From JAWKOK01 sp963765875 (lineage in GTDB: Bacteria; Chloroflexota; Anaerolineae; Caldilineales; Caldilineaceae): a DNA stretch of 64,000 nt. Under the pieces are notes generated by a model. That model did no database searches and was not told where the DNA came from. It was given only the letters and a program-made list of their open reading frames with translations. Shown here piece after piece: positions 55,045 to 62,225 of this stretch. Position 1 is the stretch's first letter; each line of letters opens with the position of its first letter. The position numbers were made by a program, and so were the translations under genes. The stretch spans positions 186,001-250,000 of the forward strand of contig CAVXYK010000008.1 in NCBI GenBank assembly GCA_963765875.1, in the 5' to 3' direction.

Positions 55045-56285
55045 GGAAAGAATACAGGGCCGTCTGTCCAATCTCAGAACCATAAATCCGTAGGGGCGAC
55101 CCTCGTGGTCGCCCGATGTAGTGAGCACAGAGGCAAGCCCCGACCTCATGTTGCCACGACCGTCGAGCAGACGGTCCGTGTTGCGAACAAGATCGCCTAG
55201 CTCAATCACAGTCTGTTCATTCCGACGGCGCGCCCACGCCCGCTGCTCCGGCTCAATGGGGGCCGGCAGATCGTCGTGCAGAAGCGCCGGCGTGTATGCC
55301 GCGGCAACGGCGTCCGGCAACGAGTCAGCCAACGTCTGTCCGCTCAGCACGCCCCAGGCCAGCGTCCATGCCCGCGGCACGACCGATGCCGTCATAGCCG
55401 CCACCCCCCACAGCTAATATGTCGTGGGCATAGGGCGACAATGCGCTCGAAAAGCATCTCCAATCCGTGGGTTGTCAGACTGAGGTGCGTGAGCGGATCG
55501 CGCCAGTGGGCGTCAACACCAAACTGGGTGATCACCACATCGGGGGAAAAGCGCTTGATGGCAGCGGGCACGATCTGGTCGAAAGTCCATAGCGCACTTT
55601 CATCGTCAGTGTACGGGGCAAGCGGAATGTTGAGGCAGAAACCCTGCCCCTCCCCTTCTCCCAGTTCATGAATGTGACCCGTTCCAGGGAAGAGCGTCTC
55701 GCCCGACTCGTGCATGGAGATGGTCAGCACGTCGGGCGTGCCGTAGAACGCTTCCTGCACGCCGTCGCCGTGGTGGGCGTCGATGTCGATGATGGCGACG
55801 CGCAACCCGTGGTCCAGCAGATGGTTGGCGGCAATGACCGCATCGCCAAAGAGGCAAAAGCCGGCAGCCTGCCCTGCATGGGCGTGGTGCAGTCCGCCGG
55901 CAAAGCTGAAGATGCGGTCTGCTCTTCCTTTGGCCAGCATCTGTGCGCCGACCAGCGATGCGCCGACCTTGAGGCTCTCACTCTCAAACATCCCCTCAAA
56001 GATGGGATTGTCACCGCTGCCAAAACCGCAACGGCTTGCGTGGCGATGGGGATCCCCGCGGCTCAATGTACGAACAACCTCAATGTACTCACGCGTGTGA
56101 AAGGTCAATAGATCGTCGTCCGTCGGGTAACGCGGCGCAACGATGCGAACATGGGGCGCGGCAAAGGCATCGTAGGCATGAAGCATCTCCCAAGTGTCAC
56201 GCAGCCGCTCGGGCCGCAAGGGATGGCCTTCCGGATGGCCACCCTTCCACAACGATTCATTGCCGATGAATAGGACCTGGTTCAT
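54907..56285 (-). CDS. Histone-deacetylase-family (AcuC-like) amidohydrolase, frame broken once
   Basis: From ATG 56285 (MNQVLFIGNESLWKGGHPEG) the protein shows the zinc deacetylase set: SFAGGLHHAHAGQAAGFCLF, then VAIIDIDAHHGDGVQEAFYG (zinc Asp-His), ISMHESGETLFPGTG and VVITQFGVDAHWRDPLTHLS. The frame changes near 55,400 to RAWTLAWGVLSGQTLADSLP. From about 55,130 down to 54,907 it reads through a spacer repeat and antisense to the end of the RraA gene, so the real end is probably near 55,130. Bacterial members deacetylate polyamines or acetoin-related proteins; the target here is unknown. Confidence 0.88.
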
Positions 56286-56433
56286 GCGAAGTCTCGTCAA
56301 CTGATACCTGCTAGCGCCAATTGGATACACCCAAAGCATATCATGTGGTTGGGCTAACGCCTGAACAGAGTGCCGGGTGCAATAAAGGGCGGCTCTTTGG
56401 GATCTCAGGGATTGACAAGGGGCAGGATCATGG

Positions 56434-56560
56434 CTGGGACCGCCGAGCTCCGGCTCGGCTAGCGCAGCACGAGCCAAACTGGAGCTTGGCGCTCCCAGAC
56501 GTGTCAACCCCCTGGAATCCTGGAGAGCCTAAAGGGCGCCTCTGGATTCCATGTGGCTGA
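56434..56560. repeat. Palindromes in the spacer after the unknown repeat protein
   Basis: TGGGACCGCCGAGCTCC (from about 56,434) pairs with GGAGCTTGGCGCTCCCA (about 56,480-56,496), and GGAATCC/GGATTCC forms a second hairpin nearby. The 346-bp spacer has no clear gene. Confidence 0.55.
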
Positions 56561-56631
56561 ACCAAAAGAAGGTGGGCTTTTGACAAACGCCCACCTTCCA
56601 CACCTCAGATGATTGGGAACTCTGAAGTCCC

Positions 56632-57837
56632 TTACAGCGCCAGAGATCCAACATTGCCTAATGTTAAGTCATTCGATTCTTCGGCCATGCTGTCGACCAG
56701 TGCCCCTTCGTCCACAGTCAACCTGGCCTGCACCGCGCCCATCTGCGCAGACGTACACCGGATCTCGCCAAAATTGGCGATCTGATGGACCCGCTCGGCC
56801 AATACACTGGGCTCCACCTCAGGTTCGATGACCAATTCGCCGGTCACCAGTATCGTCATCATCCCGTCGAGGTAATCGAAGCGTTGCGGGCGCAAGGTCT
56901 CTTCGCCATGTACGCCCCAGAGTTTCCCTTCATAGAAAATCGCCCGTTGGCTGAGCAGGTTGGTCTTGCGTGCCACCACCGCGCTGAGCGACTTTGGGCT
57001 AACGATCAGATCTTCGCTCCTTAAGCCGTCGATCTCTGCTTCGAGCAGCTCGGCCGTCACATCAGCGGCGATCTCAATGCGTTCGGTGCAATAGAGCTTG
57101 CGCGCACTCAAGGCACTAAGCATGATCGGTTCTAGGACCAGCGGTCGATCAATCATCTCATAGCCTGCCGGAATCACCGTGAGCCGGGCCATGTCACCGG
57201 TTAGCAGCGACTGAAGCGTTTCGACATTCTCCTCACGGCAGAGCAGTTTGCCCATCACCTGCATCCCACTGATCTTCTGTGTCACCAACGCATCATCGAG
57301 CAGCTCGGATGCATCCACCTTGCCCATCACCAACAGCGTGACACCGTCTTCCATTCCATGAAGGAAGGCAGTGTCAAGCTTGAGCTTACCCATGATAACG
57401 CGCGCTTCGCCCTTGTAGACAACGGTCTGACCGGACAGATTCTTGATCTTGGCCTGAACAGCGCCGATTAGATGGTCCGGGCAGACGATCTGCCCGGCGA
57501 CATAGAGTTCACCCAGCCCGGCGGAGAGCTCATCTGCCGGCACATCCGGCTTGACAATCATCTGACCGGCAATCATCAGATTGAGCGGTTCTTCCTGATG
57601 CTTGAAGTAATCTCGATGTACCGTGATCTGCCCGGAAACAAACTGGGTGTCATCCGGCACCTCAAGCGACGAACCGATGTTGCCGATATTTAGCTTCGTC
57701 AGAAAAGATGCGGTCTCTCTCGAGTAGAGTATCGTGCCGACATTTCCGATGTATTCGATGGCCTCGATTGATTCCACCTCAGCATGCCGAATGTCCAATA
57801 GGCCTACATTCCCAATTCTTTGTCCCTGTTCCATCAT
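56632..57837 (-). CDS. Unrecognised repeat protein linked to an ECF sigma gene
   Basis: I do not recognise this 401-residue protein. It has no signal peptide or membrane helix. It opens with three short IGNVG/IGNIG units (RIGNVGLLDI, YIGNVGTILYS, NIGNIGSSLEV) and ends NDLTLGNVGSLAL. Between them are about four diverged repeats of roughly 80 residues built on a pattern such as VTGELVIEPEVEPSVLAERV, then FGEIRCTSAQMGAVQARL; another copy is IAGQMIVKPDVPADELSAGL. The regular hydrophobic-glycine spacing suggests a beta-rich solenoid or polymer-forming protein; that is inference. It lies 260 bp after the sigma factor on the same strand. Confidence 0.7.
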   Translation of the reverse strand: MMEQGQRIGNVGLLDIRHAEVESIEAIEYIGNVGTILYSRETASFLTKLNIGNIGSSLEVPDDTQFVSGQITVHRDYFKHQEEPLNLMIAGQMIVKPDVPADELSAGLGELYVAGQIVCPDHLIGAVQAKIKNLSGQTVVYKGEARVIMGKLKLDTAFLHGMEDGVTLLVMGKVDASELLDDALVTQKISGMQVMGKLLCREENVETLQSLLTGDMARLTVIPAGYEMIDRPLVLEPIMLSALSARKLYCTERIEIAADVTAELLEAEIDGLRSEDLIVSPKSLSAVVARKTNLLSQRAIFYEGKLWGVHGEETLRPQRFDYLDGMMTILVTGELVIEPEVEPSVLAERVHQIANFGEIRCTSAQMGAVQARLTVDEGALVDSMAEESNDLTLGNVGSLAL

Positions 57838-57889
57838 CGGTATCCTTTCAAGCTGTGAATAAATGCTAATTATCTGTGTCTATCTCTGT

Positions 57890-58060
57890 GCCCATACCTG
57901 TGTCCACTGCAATAACCCTTTTCGCCACAGATTTACACAGATGAAAATGGATAAGACACAGATGGTACTGGGATTACTCTGGACACCTGGCAAACATCTG
58001 TGAAAATCAGCTGTTTATCTGTGGCTATCTGTGACCAGTTTCCTTCTTGCAGCAGACTCA
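57890..58060. repeat. Palindromic spacer element B (CACAGAT word)
   Basis: Repeated CACAGAT words (CGCCACAGATTTACACAGAT from about 57,921) are answered by CATCTGTGAAA, TTATCTGTGGCTATCTGTG further on. The shared core GCAGCAGACTCA lies at 58049-58060 and is followed by TCTGTGG. It fills the 258 bp between the sigma gene and the repeat-protein gene. Confidence 0.75.
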
Positions 58061-58095
58061 TCTGTGGCATGTTCCTGGTCTTTCGCAGAAACTGC

Positions 58096-58569
58096 CTATT
58101 CTAAGAACATCTCTTGATTCCGTTGCACCCATTTCCTGGCTAGATGCAGCCGGGAGCGAACGGTGGCGGCGGGGATGCCGAGATCGGCCGCGATCTCCAC
58201 GCTATTCAATCCGAGCAGATAGCGTTGATAGAGTATGTCCCGATACTGGTCGGGCACGGCATCCAGGATCTCGCCCGCGAGACGTCCGGCGGAGAAGTCT
58301 TGCACCGGAGCCGTTGTCGCCACCTGCTCCAGCAGTTCCCGCCCCCGTTGGACACGTCGCTGCTCGTCGATGAAGCGATTCTTGAGGGTACGGTTGAGCC
58401 AGGCCCGCCGCTGATGGTGATTGAGCTCCCTCAGCAAGGTCACATGCCCCATGGCCCGGATAAACGTCTCCTGAACCAGGTCATCAGCCCGATCCGGGTC
58501 GTGGGTCAAGCTGATGGCAAAGCCGCGCAGGCTGCTTTCATAGTCGTCGTACAGATCGGTGAACGTCAC
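58096..58569 (-). CDS. ECF-type sigma-70 factor
   Basis: The 157-residue protein contains sigma region 2 (LYDDYESSLRGFAISLTHDP followed by RADDLVQETFIRAMGH) and region 4 (LDAVPDQYRDILYQRYLLGL with NSVEIAADLGIPAATVRSRL as the helix-turn-helix). It starts at a GTG with GGAG ten bases upstream. It lacks regions 1 and 3, so it is an extracytoplasmic-function sigma factor of short type. No standard anti-sigma factor is adjacent; the small gene before it (58,585) takes that position. The QRRAWLNRTLKNRFIDEQRR stretch is well kept. Confidence 0.9.
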   Translation of the reverse strand: MTFTDLYDDYESSLRGFAISLTHDPDRADDLVQETFIRAMGHVTLLRELNHHQRRAWLNRTLKNRFIDEQRRVQRGRELLEQVATTAPVQDFSAGRLAGEILDAVPDQYRDILYQRYLLGLNSVEIAADLGIPAATVRSRLHLARKWVQRNQEMFLE

Positions 58570-58584
58570 TGAGCGAAATCTCCA

Positions 58585-58800
58585 TTACCACTCGTGAGCA
58601 TTACGCAGCGATGGCGGTGTTTGAAGCCGACGACCGGCAACGACCAACCAGGCGCCCAGCCGCATTCGCAGAGCGATCAACGTCGGAAATCTCCGCTTCG
58701 GTACCCGATCAACAAGCCGTTCTTGCTCTGCCTGCTGCATGAGAAAGTAGCGCCGTTGCCGGGCGATTTCTACTTCACCCCAATAATTGGCAAACATCAT
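58585..58800 (-). CDS. Small basic protein upstream of ECF sigma gene
   Basis: The ATG at 58800 (or 58797) follows GGGAGG and gives a 71-residue product, MMFANYWGEVEIARQRRYFL and so on. It has a charged N-terminal helix, a basic middle (VPKRRFPTLIALRMRLGAWL) with an amphipathic or weak membrane-binding stretch near 43-58, and a polar end. It is 15 bp before the sigma gene and thus co-transcribed. It could be a regulator or membrane tether of the sigma factor, but this is only position-based. No known family was recognised. Confidence 0.6.
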   Translation of the reverse strand: MMFANYWGEVEIARQRRYFLMQQAEQERLVDRVPKRRFPTLIALRMRLGAWLVVAGRRLQTPPSLRNAHEW

Positions 58801-58975
58801 CTTCCTCCCTTGCCCATTCGGTCCTAAACCTCGCTCGTGAGCGGCCACTCGCTAGGATAACGAACGACAAGAGCCAAGTGTTTAACGCAGATCAGAATTT
58901 GGGTGTAGATAATGGGGATTACTATCGTGTCTGGAACCCTCGCCGATGTGGTCGCATCTGTGGCTGATGTTTGTT

Positions 58976-59800
58976 CTATCGAACCACGAGCAGTGACCGG
59001 TCGAGGCGGGTAACAAGCTGATGGGCGAGATCGTCTAACAGCAGGGCCGGCCAGCCGCCTCCCCGGTGGCCGCCGATGAGAATCAGATCATAGTCGCCGC
59101 CTGATGCCTCAGCCAGGATCTCGTCGACGACCAGTCCGTGCCGAATTTTGGCGTCAGCTGACAGGCCATACTCTTTCAACAAAGCCACGTCCCGAGCCAT
59201 GAACGCTCCCTCTGGTGACTGAAACTTGATCAATTCATCGACTCCGGCACGCAGATCACGGCCACGGATCCCGGGTGCGGCGCTGATCTGGGACATCACA
59301 TGCAGAACAGTCAACTGGGATGCTGAATCCAAGAGAGAGAAGAGGCCATGTGTGGCCAGACCTTCAAAGAGGGTCGGCGAGTCAGCGCCGCTGTCGCAAA
59401 GCAGTACGCGGCCATACGGAACCGCATCGTCCTTGGCGATCAGGACCGGGCAGGGAGCCGAGTCGGTCAAGCGTGAGACCAATGAGCCGCGCAGACGAGT
59501 CCAGAATCGATGGGGAGAACGCTCTCCAATCACCAGCAGGTCGGCCGGATTCTCCCACAGTTCATAGTTTAGCTCAGTCAAAGGTCGACCAACGCGTACT
59601 TTTCGCCGAACGCGCACCGATTCATCAGCCCAACGTTTGCAGAGATCGTCCAGCATCCGGCGAGCTGTCGGTCGTTGTTTGTCATGTTTCACCACGTACA
59701 ACAACGTTACGTCAGCCCCGATGAGATGAGCCAGCCTCAAACCCACACGTGCGGCAATATCTGAATGACTGGAGCCGCCCGTTGCCACCAACAGATGCAT
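58976..59800 (-). CDS. Tandem universal stress protein (UspA fold)
   Basis: The 274-residue protein contains two Usp domains. The first begins MHLLVATGGSSHSDIAARVG and ends LLVIGERSPHRFWTRLRGSL with SRLTDSAPCPVLIAK. The second begins RVLLCDSGADSPTLFEGLAT and ends DLILIGGHRGGGWPALLLDD with DRSLLVVR. The G-2x-G-9x-G(S/T) ATP motif is only partly kept in each half. An AAGGAGGA site lies just before the ATG. It sits between the second Na/Pi transporter and the ECF sigma cassette on the same strand. Role: general stress; partner unknown. Confidence 0.88.
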   Translation of the reverse strand: MHLLVATGGSSHSDIAARVGLRLAHLIGADVTLLYVVKHDKQRPTARRMLDDLCKRWADESVRVRRKVRVGRPLTELNYELWENPADLLVIGERSPHRFWTRLRGSLVSRLTDSAPCPVLIAKDDAVPYGRVLLCDSGADSPTLFEGLATHGLFSLLDSASQLTVLHVMSQISAAPGIRGRDLRAGVDELIKFQSPEGAFMARDVALLKEYGLSADAKIRHGLVVDEILAEASGGDYDLILIGGHRGGGWPALLLDDLAHQLVTRLDRSLLVVR

Positions 59801-59970
59801 TTTGAGCAGTCCTCCTTCTTGGTCAAAAAATGGTGATTCTATCGGTCCAAGACCTGGTACCGCTTGGGTGCGTATTGCAAAGGTACGATCAATCCGCTCG
59901 TTCTCCGCTTACCGACATGTGGATGAAGGTAAGCAGGCTGGAGGAGACTGGGCGGAAGTCGGCGCTCAGT

Positions 59971-61060
59971 CTAGACAATGAGCAACAAAAGGGGTACGCC
60001 AATCAGCGAGCCAGCGACGATAAGCAGATTGCGATCATTCTTCGTACACCAGCCGACGAACGAAAGCGTCCAGCGCTCATACGGACGATAGAAGAACGCC
60101 AATATGAAGGCGGACACAATTACAATGCTCAACATCTCGGCAAGTACGACCGTTGGGGCCGCCGGATTGTCCATCAGCATGGATGCCAGCAGCGTATCAA
60201 TGAATGTAGTCACGTTGGCGCCCATGATGTAGGGTATCACATTTTCGCGGCGGATAAAGCCGCGGTTGCTGAGCGGCACGAGAATGGCCAGCGAGACGCT
60301 TACTGACATGGAGAGCAGGGTGATCGCCCCACCCAGCGTCAACATGATCCAGGGGCTGTAGACCAGGCGTGAGACGCGCCCCAACTGGCTCTCTTTGAGT
60401 GTCATCTCCGGGAGACATCGATCAAACAAGCTAAAGCTGAAGATAATCAGTCCCAGTCCAGCAACAAAGAGCGCCCATGGGGGCAAGGACCGACTGAGTG
60501 ACGCCACGATGGGATCAAATATGACCGTGAATATCGATTGGAGCCGTGCCCCGGACCCAATCTGCATCCGACTCGAGCAGACCCGAGGCCAGCAACGCAA
60601 TGCCAATGAACAGACCCGCGACATGTGTTGATGCGGTGATGGAAAAGGAGAGAAGCCCCATGCCAAGACTTGTGGCCCGATCGTGGCCTCGCCAGACGTA
60701 GATCAGTCCCACAAGAATGACCACAAAATTGGAACCGAGTCGACTGCCGGTGATCATGGTAAACGTCGATAGGGGCGTCAGCGCGCCGGCGTCCAAAAAG
60801 GCAAGAGCCACTGCGGCCACTGGTGAGCCGCTCATTACCAAATAGGCAAATAGCCAGCCAAAGCCGAGGCTGCGCACGGGTCCAGTCGCGCGAAATGTGT
60901 CTCTGACCAGAGGCGTTAGGCTATGTGCGCCCTCCTTCATCAACGTGATGGCCAGAATGAAAAGGAAGAGGCTGAAGGCAAAAAGAGCTACTTTGCCAAG
61001 ACGCCGGGCCGCATGGCGAATCCAGTTCTGCTCTGATTGGTCATGTAGTTCAGCCTTCAT
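59971..61060 (-). CDS. Na/Pi cotransporter-like protein without PhoU domain, frame broken once
   Basis: The first part (from MKAELHDQSEQNWIRHAARR) has a membrane helix and FLFILAITLMKEGAHSLTPL, then VMSGSPVAAVALAFLDAGAL and MITGSRLGSNFVVILVGLIY, the first PNaS-like repeat. Near 60,530 the frame changes to SIFTVIFDPIVASLSRSLPP. The second part has LGGAITLLSMSVSVSLAILV and IPYIMGANVTTFIDTLLASM, the second repeat. It resembles the family of the protein at 32,838 but has no PhoU tail and its QSSS motifs are replaced by GSP and SVS. The ion carried is thus less sure. About 360 residues. Confidence 0.75.
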
Positions 61061-61119
61061 GTTTGCGGCCGTGAACTGGAACAGGAAGTACCTTATGTCC
61101 TCAGCAGATGGTTCTTAAA

Positions 61120-61224
61120 CACGGAGACACAGAGGCCGCATAGAAGCTCCGATGGAAAGAGCTTTCCCTCTGTGTCTTCTCCGTGCCTCTCTGTGGTGAA
61201 TGAGACCTTTTTGCAGCAGAGTCA
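61120..61224. repeat. Palindromic spacer element C (ACGGAGACACAGAG word)
   Basis: CACGGAGACACAGAGG (61120-61135) is answered by CCCTCTGTGTCTTCTCCGTG (61166-61185). A core GCAGCAGAGTCA follows at 61213-61224. Same plan as the elements at 40,852 and 57,890 but with a different arm word. Confidence 0.75.
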
Positions 61225-61256
61225 TCTGCAGCTTTTTCTTGAGGAATCAGAACGTG

Positions 61257-62108
61257 CTAGCCGATTTCCGGCTCTGCGAAACCGCGTCCTGTGACCAGGG
61301 CGATTACTTCGTCCGCCGAGGTTTCGATGGGCTTCTCGGTCGTGTTCACAACCGGAATGCCTTCCCGATGGAAATGGTGATTTGCCGCCCGCAGTTCCTC
61401 GACCAGCGGGTCTCTGGCCGTGTAGTCCCCCACGGGAATGCCCGTATGCTTCTGGCGCCAGCGCCGGCGGGCGAGCAATTGCCGAGCTTCGATCATCAAG
61501 CCAACCGAGCGTCCGGGCTTGACTTTCGCCAGTTCTGTCGGCAGCGGGATGCCGAAAACAAATGGGACATTGGCCACCTTCCATCCCAGAACCGAAAGGT
61601 ACATGCTGATGGGCGTCTTCCCGGCACGTGAGACGCCGATCAGGACGATCTCAGCCTCAGACAGTTCCTCGACCCGTTTGCCGTCATCGTGGGCGACTGC
61701 GAACTCAATGGCGTCGATGCGGTCGAAATAGGCGCTGTGCAGGCGACGGTAGAGGCCCGGCTGGCCTTGCGGTTCTTGACCGAGTTCGGCAGCCAGATGG
61801 TCGAGCAAAGGAGCCACAAGGTCAACGGAATAGATGGCCTTGCGTGCGGCCAGATCGACCAGGTGTCTCCGGCATGCCTCATTGACCATCGAGTGAACGA
61901 TGGTGCCGTTGGCATCCGATATTTCGTCCAGAACCTCTTCGACCTGCTGGGTTGTCAGGATGTGCGGCTTGATGACGATGGGCACATGCACGTGTCGAAA
62001 CTGAGCCAGAACTGTCCGCGCCAGGAGTTCACCGGACGCGCCCGTACCCCCCGTCACAATGTAGACCGGCGGGCCTTTTGTCAATTGCGTGACGCGTGAT
62101 TCGTCCAT
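61257..62108 (-). CDS. ppsR: PEP synthase regulatory protein (kinase/pyrophosphorylase, DUF299)
   Basis: PpsR-type proteins phosphorylate and dephosphorylate PEP synthase to switch it off and on, using ADP. The ATG at 62108 (MDESRVTQLTKGPPVYIVTG) gives 283 residues; the open frame to 62180 is poor. The P-loop-like motif is IGVSRAGKTPISMYLSVLGW, followed by VPFVFGIPLPTEL with the PLV-P signature. The C-terminal RANHHFHREGIPVVNTTEKP fits the family. It lies 117 bp after ppsA on the same strand, which supports the pairing. Confidence 0.92.
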   Translation of the reverse strand: MDESRVTQLTKGPPVYIVTGGTGASGELLARTVLAQFRHVHVPIVIKPHILTTQQVEEVLDEISDANGTIVHSMVNEACRRHLVDLAARKAIYSVDLVAPLLDHLAAELGQEPQGQPGLYRRLHSAYFDRIDAIEFAVAHDDGKRVEELSEAEIVLIGVSRAGKTPISMYLSVLGWKVANVPFVFGIPLPTELAKVKPGRSVGLMIEARQLLARRRWRQKHTGIPVGDYTARDPLVEELRAANHHFHREGIPVVNTTEKPIETSADEVIALVTGRGFAEPEIG

Positions 62109-62225
62109 GCTTATTACTCCAGACAGGGTGAGGGGGTGACACGGTGAACGGCAATTTGGGACTGGGCGAGTCATCTTCACAGACTTGCTGCTCGTCTTGT
62201 CACCGGTTCATCCCCTCACCATTGT

